Positions 5,962 to 12,265 of a stretch of 12,265 nucleotides of DNA are shown piece by piece. How positions within the stretch are numbered: position 1 is the stretch's first letter; each line of letters begins with the position of its first letter. Where the stretch lies: contig DATHWC010000071.1 of NCBI GenBank assembly GCA_035460985.1, forward strand, positions 1 through 12,265. Reading direction: 5' to 3'. The notes beneath the pieces were generated by a model. The model was not told the origin of the DNA and ran no database searches. It saw only the letters and a program-made list of their open reading frames with translations. This DNA comes from Lunatibacter sp035460985 (GTDB taxonomy: Bacteria; Bacteroidota; Bacteroidia; Cytophagales; Cyclobacteriaceae). The translations under genes and the position numbers were made by a program.

Positions 5962-6900
5962 ATGAAAAAAGTAGGCATCATCGGAGGTTCAGGCTTTATT
6001 GGAAGCTACAACACTCAAAAGTTCTTAAATGAAGGATACAAGGTAAAAGTATCTACCACAGACCTTTCCAAAAAAGAAAAGTATGAACATTTACTCAGCC
6101 TCAAAAATGCTGAGAATCTGGAAATCGCTCAATTGGATGTGGAAAACAAACAGGAGCTTATGGATTTTCTGAAAGACTGTGATATAGTAATTCACGGAGG
6201 AACTCCCTTTCAATTGGATGTGAAAGACCTTCAGAAAGAACTGTTTGACCCGACCATCAAGGGAACGGAAAACTTTCTCGAAGCAGTTCTTGAGATTCCT
6301 GGAATTGAGAAAGTCATATTCATTGCATCTGTGGCAGCTTACAACACCAACTTTCCATTTTTACCTACAGGAAAAACTGAAGGTGAGCAAATCACGGAAG
6401 AAGATGCGCCATTTATGAGCGAAGAGGGCATTCCTTATGCCCAAGCAAAGTGTTTCGCCAATCAGGAGGTCAATAAATTCATCGCAGACCACCCTGATCT
6501 AAGTTTTGAAATCACTTCTGTTTCGCCGGTGGGTGTGATGGGCAAATCTTTATCAAACAGACAAGATTCCACCTCAACAGGTATACAATTTTTGTTTAAA
6601 AATAAAATTGCCCCCAACCCCTTCATACAAATGATCTATGATGTGGATGTTTTATGGGCATTGGTAGATGTAGAAGATGTTGCCGAAGCGATTTACAAAG
6701 CGGCTATAAACAAAAACATCCATGGAAAAAACTACCTCTTGTCAGGGGAAAGTTACAGAGTCTCGGATGTGACGTTAATGCTTAACAATCAACCTCCGGT
6801 AGGCAAGCCTGAAATCGTCTATAGTTCAGAATTGGCAATAAAGGATTTGGGAATAAGCTTTAAACCAGTAAGCATTCCTTTGAATAACTATTCCTCCTAA
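5962..6900 (+). CDS. NAD(P)-dependent epimerase/dehydratase (extended SDR)
   Basis: This is a 312-residue cytosolic protein with an N-terminal Rossmann fold: GGSGFIGS at residues 8-15 is the G-x-x-G-x-x-G nucleotide motif and Asp73/Asp75 with IVIHGGTPF follow at the usual place. The catalytic triad of short-chain dehydrogenases is present as Ser123 (FIASVAAYN), Tyr159 and Lys163 (YAQAK). The downstream SVSPVGVMG and VDVEDVAEAI segments are typical of dihydroflavonol-4-reductase-like or NmrA-like extended SDRs. The substrate is not predictable. Length is about normal, and the ending (LGISFKPVSIPLNNYSS) looks like a natural C-terminus. The ATG follows an AT-rich leader without a clear Shine-Dalgarno. 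The gene is intact although the next two genes on the same strand are decayed. Confidence 0.88.
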   Translation: MKKVGIIGGSGFIGSYNTQKFLNEGYKVKVSTTDLSKKEKYEHLLSLKNAENLEIAQLDVENKQELMDFLKDCDIVIHGGTPFQLDVKDLQKELFDPTIKGTENFLEAVLEIPGIEKVIFIASVAAYNTNFPFLPTGKTEGEQITEEDAPFMSEEGIPYAQAKCFANQEVNKFIADHPDLSFEITSVSPVGVMGKSLSNRQDSTSTGIQFLFKNKIAPNPFIQMIYDVDVLWALVDVEDVAEAIYKAAINKNIHGKNYLLSGESYRVSDVTLMLNNQPPVGKPEIVYSSELAIKDLGISFKPVSIPLNNYSS

Positions 6901-6908
6901 GCAAGTGA

Positions 6909-7198
6909 AAAAAGGAATGGGGGAATTTTAGTAAGGAAGATTTAGACCGGTTTGATGTGGCGATGAACCTTGGTGACGAGGCCCGAAAAACCATCAAAGG
7001 CAATAACCCGGAATACTATCTTGACGCCATGACAGAAGTGCGGGAAATTACCATCAGGGAGATTAAGAAAAGGGATGATAACTGGCTTTTGGCGGTGGAT
7101 GAAGAATGGCCTTGGGGACCTACCAATAACTATTGCAAGTGTTTCCATGTCTGCGAACATGAATCAACCACAACGGGCAATTCAAGTACATCAAAACT
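6909..7198 (+). pseudogene. DinB/DUF664-family relic, 5'-truncated and frameshifted
   Basis: After a TGA at 6906 the frame reads KEWGNFSKEDLDRFDVAM and continues through TEVREITIREIKKRDDNWLL to WPWGPTNNYCKCFHVCEHES. The WGPTNNYCK-x-FHVCEHE block is the hallmark C-terminal part of a DinB_2/DUF664-type protein. After CEHE the expected continuation NHNGQFKYIK is found one frame over (7166-7195), so one base, most simply an A in TCAA(A)CC, has been lost near 7164-7168. The first half of the protein, with the first metal-binding His, is missing, since the frame is closed just 8 nt after the upstream dehydratase gene. It is therefore a pseudogene. The original frame runs on into the next relic, giving an apparent fusion. 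Function of the intact family: thiol-dependent or metal-binding enzymes, poorly defined. Confidence 0.7.
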
Positions 7199-7205
7199 TG
7201 GCTTC

Positions 7206-7747
7206 ATGGAAACAAATCGGGACAAAGCAGAAGAAATCCTAGACTTTAAAAATGTCTTTGACTTGGAGGAGTTGTCCGGAAAAGTAATGGGTAAAGATGC
7301 CATAGATTATCTGAATGGAGGAGCTGACGACTCGAATACCGTAAAAGCAAACGTTGAGGCCTATCAGAAAATTTAGATTAGAGCGCGCAGATTAGTTGAT
7401 GTCAGTACTATTTCCACACAGGTTGGACTGTTTGGACAAGTCTTGGATAATCCAATCATGGAGGAAGGCAATTGGAAAGCCTTCGATCCACAATTGAATG
7501 TCTTTCTGAAATCGTGGAAGAGATTGAAGGCAAAATACCGGTTTTAATAGACGGGGGCATAAGAAGAGGAACCGATGTATTTAAAGCTTTGGCTCTTGGA
7601 GCAACAGCGGTTTGTATAGGAAGGCCATTTTGCTGGGGACTCGGGGCCCTTGGTCAAGAGGGAGTTGAAATATCTCTGGACATTCTTCAAGGTGAGTTGA
7701 TATGCGACATGCAACTTGGCTACGTTGATTTTCCTATATTACAATAG
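7206..7747 (+). pseudogene. FMN-dependent alpha-hydroxy-acid (lactate) oxidase relic
   Basis: Pieces of an FMN-dependent L-lactate oxidase/dehydrogenase-type protein are laid out in order. The N-terminal part ILDFKNVFDLEELSGKVM and DYLNGGADDSNTV reads to a TAG at 7374. The same frame continues after it with IRARRLVDVSTISTQVGLFG to DNPIM (7460). The C-terminal part, in another frame, starts NHGGRQLESLRSTIE and has IPVLIDGGIRRGTDVFKALALG and IGRPFCWGL, ending at TAG 7747. The family normally reads KI-Q-IRARR, so TAG is most simply a CAG-to-TAG change. The middle of the TIM barrel between NPIM and NHGG, about 200 residues in relatives, is gone. The 5' end with any signal sequence is also missing. 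No functional product is expected; a product started at TTG 7472 would be only the last barrel segment. Confidence 0.82.
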
Positions 7748-7909
7748 ACAGGTATACCTATGTTTTATCCCTAATCTTCAGCTTATGAGAAAGACAACAC
7801 AATTCAATCATTTATTTCAATTTGCTTTTTTTGATCACATACACTTAGGAAAACAAAGCATCGGCACATAAAGCGTCCGACCGAGTTCAAGGAAAAAAAC
7901 AAGGAATTG

Positions 7910-8644
7910 CTATACCTTTCTGATACTGTTTATCAAATCCTCCTTGTACATCCTGCTGACCGGTATTGTTATTTTATTTATTTCAAGATGCCCATCTGCT
8001 ACCGCATCCAGCTTTTTGATATTTACCACATAAGACCGATGCACCCGCAAAAAGTCTTTACTTACCATCTTTTCGAAGAGGGCATTCAATGGACTTGTTA
8101 TCGTGAAATTACGATCTGCCGTAATGATGTTACAATAGTTTCTTTCTGCTTCTATATAGAGTATTTCATCCAACATGACCTTAATAAGTTTACTTTGGCT
8201 CCGTATAAATATCCGGTCCTCTAAGGCCTCTACCACACCCGCACTGTTTTTCTCTTTCATATTTTCCTCTGTGATTTTCCCAACCACAAGGGCAATAGTC
8301 CTTTCAAGGTTCAGTTTATTGAAAGGTTTAGAAATAAAAGCATAAGGATGGGTTTCCTTGGCTTTTTGAAAGGAAGCTTCGTCTGAATTTGCCGTGAGGA
8401 AGATGAATGGTATGTCAAAAAAATTTTGAATTGATTTAACAGTTTCTATGCCGTCAAGCTTTCCTTTTAAATTAATGTCCATCAATATGATGTCGGGGTG
8501 ATTTTCCTTGGCATGGTTGATGGCGTCTTCTCCTCGTGATTCAATACCAGTCACGTCGTAACCTAATTTGGACAGTTGCAAAGAAATATTTGCAGCGATG
8601 ATCATATCGTCCTCCACGATCAAAATTCTTGTTTTATCGCTCAT
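7910..8644 (-). CDS. LytTR-family response regulator
   Basis: This 244-residue protein is a two-domain regulator. A receiver domain fills residues 5-122, with the acidic pocket Glu11/Asp12/Asp13, phospho-acceptor Asp56 (IILMDINLKG), Thr84 (FLTA) and Lys106 (SKPF) all in place. A LytTR DNA-binding domain covers about 145-240, with the typical ILYIEAERNYCNI, FLRVHRSYVVNIKKL and IPVSRMYKEDL motifs. It should bind DNA when phosphorylated by its partner kinase, whose gene lies directly upstream; the two overlap by 4 nt (ATGA), a sign of translational coupling. Its 3' end faces the lactate oxidase relic; I see no hairpin terminator, only a T-rich run on the minus strand at 7890-7900. Target genes are unknown. 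Confidence 0.93.
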   Translation of the reverse strand: MSDKTRILIVEDDMIIAANISLQLSKLGYDVTGIESRGEDAINHAKENHPDIILMDINLKGKLDGIETVKSIQNFFDIPFIFLTANSDEASFQKAKETHPYAFISKPFNKLNLERTIALVVGKITEENMKEKNSAGVVEALEDRIFIRSQSKLIKVMLDEILYIEAERNYCNIITADRNFTITSPLNALFEKMVSKDFLRVHRSYVVNIKKLDAVADGHLEINKITIPVSRMYKEDLINSIRKV

Positions 8645-10584
8645 GCTGCTTTGCCTATTTGAAATTCGAAAAATACTTCTGTGCCTCTACTCGTAATCAA
8701 AGTCATATTTCCGTCCAATTGTTTGGTCAATAATTTAACGAGTTGCGTGCCAAACCCTGTTCCTTTGATGCCTGTACTCCCATCGAATCCAACACCATCA
8801 TCACATACTTTCAAAAACAAATGGGAATCAGTTTCCGACAGGGCTATTGTAATTTTACCATTCCTATTGTCAGGAAAAGCATATTTTAGGGAATTTGTAA
8901 TCAGTTCATTGACAATCAAACCTATTGGAATTGCCCTATCCACGTCTAGCTCCAAGGGTTCCATGGCACAGTCAAATGAAATCTTATCCATCGCATTAAA
9001 AGAATCTATAATATATCCCCCCAAATCTCCAAAGTATTGCTTCATCTCAATTGCGGTCAAATTTTCACCCTGATAGAGGTTTTGGTGGATCATTCCCATA
9101 CTATGTACCCGGTTTTGACTTTCTGCCATTATGTTTTGAAATTCTTGGTTATCAATCTGGGCCGTCTGTAATGAAAGCAAACTTGAAATGGTCTCCAAGT
9201 TGTTTTTTACCCTATGATGGATTTCTTTCAATAAAAACTCCTTTTCCTTATTCTGCTTTTCCAGAAGTAAACTATGTTTCTTTTTCCGTATAAAAACCCT
9301 GTAGAGAAAAAACATAAAAATGATCATCAGACCAGTCAAAATAAGGATAAAAACCTGTATGGTTGCCTGCTGTTTCAATTTTGCAGATTGCATTGAAATT
9401 GTGCTTTCTTTTTGGTTTACTTCCAATTCGGTTTGCAACTGTGCAATTCTTTGGTCCGCCTCCAGATTGAAAACAAGTTGTGTCAGTGCGTGATATCTCT
9501 TATACGCCTTAAATGCGTCGTTTATATTATTCTTTCCCTCATAGGCCTTACTCAATTCCTGATATATAAGACCCAAGTGGTACCTATCACCGAAATCCTC
9601 CTTGGCCGTTCCGAGGCTACTCCTTAAGTATCTTATGGCGGAATCGAAATCCCTTTCTTGGGTTTTCAACTTTCCCAGTGAAAGTAAAGAGCGGACAATC
9701 ATAAAATCATTTTCTAGCAATTCAGCATATTTCAGCGCATTTTGGCCAGATTTATCAGCCATTTCAAAATCCCCCATTTGGCTATATAATTCCGTAAGGG
9801 CAATATAGGTGTCACTCAGGTTGTTGTAGAACCCGTATTTTTCACCGATCATGACCGATCGCTGAAAGTAGGTCAATGCTTCTTCGTACCTGCCGAGCTC
9901 CACCAAATTATTACCCAATACATGGAGGGTAAAATCAAAATCCAAGTCATTGAGACCTCTTTCTTCAAACAGCGCTATCGATTTTAGGCCAAATTCAACT
10001 CCCTTTTCAAATTTTCCTTGTTTCCAAAACAAATTGCTCATATCCGAAAAGGCCATGGCCTTTGCCTTCAAATCCCCATATTTTTCTCCTAATTGAAGCG
10101 TTCGGGTAGTGTATTCGAAAGCCTTTCCAAGGTTCCCCCGTCGTTCATAAACGTACCCTAAATTGGTCAGTAGAAGCCAAGTCTCCGATTCAGGAATTTT
10201 TTCAAGAGCACTTCGAAGTACACGTTCCGCATCATCTAATTGCTCCATCCTTAACAAAATAGCACCTTGGGAAACCTGCATTCTTCCCTCCCAGAGTTCA
10301 TTGCTAGCAACTCTGACCTCTTCCAAGCCTTTATTGATGATTTTCAATGATTTTTGAAGGTTTCGGGTATGGTAATGATAACCCAAGTCATTGATGGCCA
10401 TAAACCGTAGCGTGTCAACACGGGTATGATTCAAGTATTCTTCCAAATTATCCAAGTAACTGGTGTCCAGATCATCCGTATCTAAAAAAATCCGCGCATA
10501 CTGAATTTGGTCCTCGCATTTGATATGGTGTGCGGGAAAATGAAATTGAACCAAAATCACCAAAACCAGTACAAAATTGCTCAT
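8641..10584 (-). CDS. TPR sensor histidine kinase (HisKA_2/HATPase)
   Basis: This is a 647-residue membrane kinase. Residues 1-24 form a signal peptide (MSNFVLVLVILVQFHF). About residues 60-375 are tetratricopeptide repeats (for example NLGYVYERRGNLGKAFEYT and LVELGRYEEALTYFQRS), a periplasmic sensor that probably binds a protein or peptide. A coiled-coil-like stretch (380-405) leads to one membrane helix (409-430). The cytoplasmic part has the HisKA_2 dimerization domain EIHHRVKNNL, with His457 as the likely phospho-acceptor, and a HATPase domain with the N box (VNELITNSLKYAF, Asn559), G1 (DDGVGF, Asp596) and G2 (GTGFGTQLV). Its overlap with the LytTR gene makes the pair a standard two-component system. 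It is divergent from a secreted NTF2-like gene across about 195 bp. The start is supported by the signal peptide, though it has almost no visible ribosome-binding site. Confidence 0.92.
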   Translation of the reverse strand: MSNFVLVLVILVQFHFPAHHIKCEDQIQYARIFLDTDDLDTSYLDNLEEYLNHTRVDTLRFMAINDLGYHYHTRNLQKSLKIINKGLEEVRVASNELWEGRMQVSQGAILLRMEQLDDAERVLRSALEKIPESETWLLLTNLGYVYERRGNLGKAFEYTTRTLQLGEKYGDLKAKAMAFSDMSNLFWKQGKFEKGVEFGLKSIALFEERGLNDLDFDFTLHVLGNNLVELGRYEEALTYFQRSVMIGEKYGFYNNLSDTYIALTELYSQMGDFEMADKSGQNALKYAELLENDFMIVRSLLSLGKLKTQERDFDSAIRYLRSSLGTAKEDFGDRYHLGLIYQELSKAYEGKNNINDAFKAYKRYHALTQLVFNLEADQRIAQLQTELEVNQKESTISMQSAKLKQQATIQVFILILTGLMIIFMFFLYRVFIRKKKHSLLLEKQNKEKEFLLKEIHHRVKNNLETISSLLSLQTAQIDNQEFQNIMAESQNRVHSMGMIHQNLYQGENLTAIEMKQYFGDLGGYIIDSFNAMDKISFDCAMEPLELDVDRAIPIGLIVNELITNSLKYAFPDNRNGKITIALSETDSHLFLKVCDDGVGFDGSTGIKGTGFGTQLVKLLTKQLDGNMTLITSRGTEVFFEFQIGKAA

Positions 10585-10779
10585 ACACTAAATATATAAA
10601 AAAATGTATTTAAAAATCAACTATTTGCATATTAAAATAGGTGATCGGAAAATAAACACACTCGTTGGGACAATTTTGGGGTAGGTTCGTCCGAAACCCT
10701 TAGATAAAACAATAAATAAAATTGACATTGACCTATCAAAGTAACTCTCTTTACTTCTAAACGATCAAACCCATTTATC
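10585..10779. promoter_or_regulatory. Divergent promoter region of the kinase operon and the NTF2-like gene
   Basis: About 195 AT-rich bases lie between two divergent start codons, so both promoters must be here or upstream. I cannot place a confident -33/-7 pair on either strand, and no clear direct repeat for a LytTR dimer is seen. It is the natural place to look for self-regulation by the two-component system. Confidence 0.5.
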
Positions 10780-11298
10780 ATGAAAATTTTCAAAACAATC
10801 TTAGCATCTGCCTTCCTGCTGATATTAACAACCCCTCTTTCAATGGCACAGGAAGTAACGCTGGAATTTCAGAATGCAGCAAAAGCGATGGAAGTAGTCC
10901 AAACCTACACGAAAGCACTTCAAGCAGGTGATGTGGCCACAATGAACGCTCAATTCGCAACAGGAGCCATGATTTATGGTTTGGGCGGAGGCTTGGACTC
11001 CCTTACTGTGGCACAGCACAAAGAATATTACACCAATAGCACCAACCAATTCAAGCACAGCCTTTCGCAAGAGCTTTATCTGCCGGTCAAAGTTACCAAT
11101 AACTGGAATGAAGGCGAATGGATCCTGTCATGGGGAACAAACACGCTTACAAATAAAGCAAGTGGGCAAATAATAGCGGTTCCATACCATACTGCCTCCC
11201 GTATGGAAAATGGTAAAATAACATTTATTCGGTATTGGTATGACATGCTCAATATTCTAGAAACGCAAGGGTTTAAGGTGACTCCTCCGTCTAATTGA
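10780..11298 (+). CDS. Secreted NTF2/SnoaL-like protein
   Basis: This 172-residue protein begins with a clear signal peptide, MKIFKTILASAFLLILTTPLSMAQ, probably cleaved near residue 22-23, so the mature form is periplasmic or exported. The rest fits the SnoaL/NTF2-like cone fold: an N-terminal helix VVQTYTKALQAGDVATMNAQF, a strand-rich middle, W-x-x-G-E-W-x-L-S-W-G, and the ending KITFIRYWYDML that is typical of the last strand. Such proteins range from isomerases and cyclases to simple ligand binders; no catalytic set can be picked out, so the function is open. It is divergent from the sensor kinase gene and ends in a strong hairpin terminator, so it is a one-gene transcript separate from the receptor gene downstream. 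Confidence 0.8.
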   Translation: MKIFKTILASAFLLILTTPLSMAQEVTLEFQNAAKAMEVVQTYTKALQAGDVATMNAQFATGAMIYGLGGGLDSLTVAQHKEYYTNSTNQFKHSLSQELYLPVKVTNNWNEGEWILSWGTNTLTNKASGQIIAVPYHTASRMENGKITFIRYWYDMLNILETQGFKVTPPSN

Positions 11299-11329
11299 TT
11301 AAATCGCCGACTTAGTAATGTCATATTTT

Positions 11330-11355
11330 CTTTGGTGATCTTGAGATCACCAAAG
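11330..11355 (+). terminator. Hairpin terminator after the NTF2-like gene
   Basis: CTTTGGTGATCT (11330-11341) and AGATCACCAAAG (11344-11355) form a perfect 12-bp stem with a 2-nt loop, beginning 32 nt after the stop codon. Only a weak T-rich stretch (GGATTTGTTT) follows, so it is a good but not classical intrinsic terminator. It separates this gene from the TonB-dependent receptor gene. Confidence 0.65.
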
Positions 11356-11428
11356 GGATTTGTTTCCCGCTTGAGAGGTATTTTTTTACTACACTCGAAG
11401 TTGTTGACGCTGAAAAAAAATTATTCCA

Positions 11429-12265
11429 ATGAAATTTTATAGTAATCTTTTGAAGGTCCCATTTATTGTCATACTGTTATGTCTATTGGCTTCCAGTGTT
11501 TTTTGTCAAGGAATGATTCACGGAAAAGTTTATGATTCCCAAAAAAAAGGGATATCCCATGCAAATGTGCTGCTCAGAAATGAGCCTGATTCCTCCATGA
11601 TTAAGGGGGCCATTTCCGGTGAATCCGGAAACTATGTTTTTACGGATATCCCAAACGGACAATACTTTGTGGAAGTAACGATCCTGGGATATGCCAGAAG
11701 CTATTCCCCTGTGTTCCCGTTTTTGGGGACTGAGAAAAATGAGTTGGCGGCTATCCTATTGCATGAAGAAGACCAGAACCTCGATGAAGTGACGGTAATT
11801 GCCACCCGGCCTCTTTTTGAGTTGGAACAGGGGAAAATGGTGGTAAATGTGGCGAACAGCATATCAGCAGCCGGCTTGTCGGTCATCGATGTGCTGGACA
11901 GGTCTCCCGGGGTAATGGTGAACAGACAGAGTAATTCGCTTTTCGTTTTAGGGAAAAACGGAGTGGTTATCCTGATGAACGGCCAACGGTTCAGAATGCC
12001 CCTAGAGGCGGCTTTTCAGATGCTAGCCGGTCTGAATTCAAGTGATGTCGAAAAGATCGAAATCATTACTGTCCCCCCTGCCAACTATGATGCGGATGGT
12101 GATGCCGGATTTATCAATATCGTAATGAAAAAGGACAATGATATGATAGGCACCAATGGCTCCCTGACCATCGGACAAGGCTATGGATCAGGCTACAATG
12201 GCAATATGAGCTTCAATCTCAACCATCAAGGGCCAAAATTCAGTTGGTTTGGACTTTTGTCCACG
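11429..12265 (+). CDS. TonB-dependent receptor, 5' part (runs off the right edge)
   Basis: The frame from ATG 11429 stays open for 279 codons to the window edge. A signal peptide (MKFYSNLLKVPFIVILL, cleavage probably near residue 26 before Gln) is followed by a carboxypeptidase-regulatory-like beta domain (about 28-112: GKVYDSQKKGISHANVLL, then SGESGNYVFTDIPNGQY). The plug domain follows at about 118-235, with LDEVTVIA, VIDVLDRSPGVMVN, VVILMNGQRF, VEKIEIITVPPANYDADG and AGFINIVMKK. The wording of the plug, ending in NYDADGDAGFINIV, fits the outer-membrane beta-barrel group related to PF14905 rather than SusC. The barrel lies beyond the window. It should take up a ligand, or form an outer-membrane channel, driven by TonB. 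No SusD partner is visible so far. It has its own leader of about 70 nt after the upstream terminator. Confidence 0.9.
   Translation, partial: MKFYSNLLKVPFIVILLCLLASSVFCQGMIHGKVYDSQKKGISHANVLLRNEPDSSMIKGAISGESGNYVFTDIPNGQYFVEVTILGYARSYSPVFPFLGTEKNELAAILLHEEDQNLDEVTVIATRPLFELEQGKMVVNVANSISAAGLSVIDVLDRSPGVMVNRQSNSLFVLGKNGVVILMNGQRFRMPLEAAFQMLAGLNSSDVEKIEIITVPPANYDADGDAGFINIVMKKDNDMIGTNGSLTIGQGYGSGYNGNMSFNLNHQGPKFSWFGLLST

Noticed and set aside
7750..7759. Perfect palindrome AGGTATACCT just after the oxidase relic
   Set aside because: A 10-bp palindrome is expected by chance in 12 kb, and no promoter or regulator lies beside it.
10585..10620. TTG plus TATATTTA on the minus strand as a -33/-7 promoter for the kinase
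   Set aside because: The -7 box would lie about 5 nt before the ATG, putting the transcription start at or inside the coding region; the match is also imperfect in AT-rich DNA.
1..12265. CRISPR array, tRNA, rRNA, intact transposase or defence system
   Set aside because: No regularly spaced direct repeats, cloverleaf, transposase or nuclease motifs were seen on either strand.

Overview
The window looks like a chromosomal, partly accessory segment from a Bacteroidota bacterium, most likely of the Cytophagales/Cyclobacteriaceae type; the finer placement is a guess. The signs are a TonB-dependent receptor with a carboxypeptidase-like N-terminal extension, a TPR-HisKA_2 sensor kinase paired with a LytTR regulator, a DUF6597-type AraC regulator, a lipoprotein sulfatase, poor Shine-Dalgarno sequences, AT-rich intergenic DNA and scattered GCCTGCC/GGCAGGC palindromes.

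Left part (1-3031). A minus-strand pair encodes an exported cupin and an AraC regulator. They are separated by 3 nt, so they are probably translationally coupled; the AraC gene leaves the window at its left edge. Then come a plus-strand MepB-like gene, a short relic of what may be a YjbR-type protein, and a DinB-superfamily, maleylpyruvate-isomerase-like protein.

Middle (3032-7747). This stretch is gene-poor and rich in relics. It holds the first residues of a lost methyltransferase-like gene, a GC-rich palindrome, an intact lipoprotein sulfatase of the iduronate-2-sulfatase type, about 750 bp without a clear gene but with several hairpins (one a perfect 18-bp-arm inverted repeat), and an intact NAD-dependent epimerase/dehydratase. 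After it lie two decayed genes run together: a DinB/DUF664 relic with a one-base frameshift, and an FMN-dependent lactate-oxidase-type gene. The second has lost its 5' end, carries an amber codon where Gln is expected, and has an internal deletion whose junction sits on a 7-nt microhomology.

Right part (7910-12265). A minus-strand two-component system (TPR-HisKA_2 histidine kinase and LytTR response regulator, overlapping by ATGA) is divergent from a secreted NTF2/SnoaL-like protein that ends in a strong terminator hairpin. The 5' part of a TonB-dependent receptor follows and runs off the right edge. The kinase and regulator surely work together; that they control the divergent secreted protein or the receptor is only a neighbourhood inference.

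I found no CRISPR array, tRNA, rRNA, intact insertion sequence or clear novel multi-gene system. The most informative signals are the dated gene decay in 6909-7747 and the cluster of palindromes around the sulfatase.
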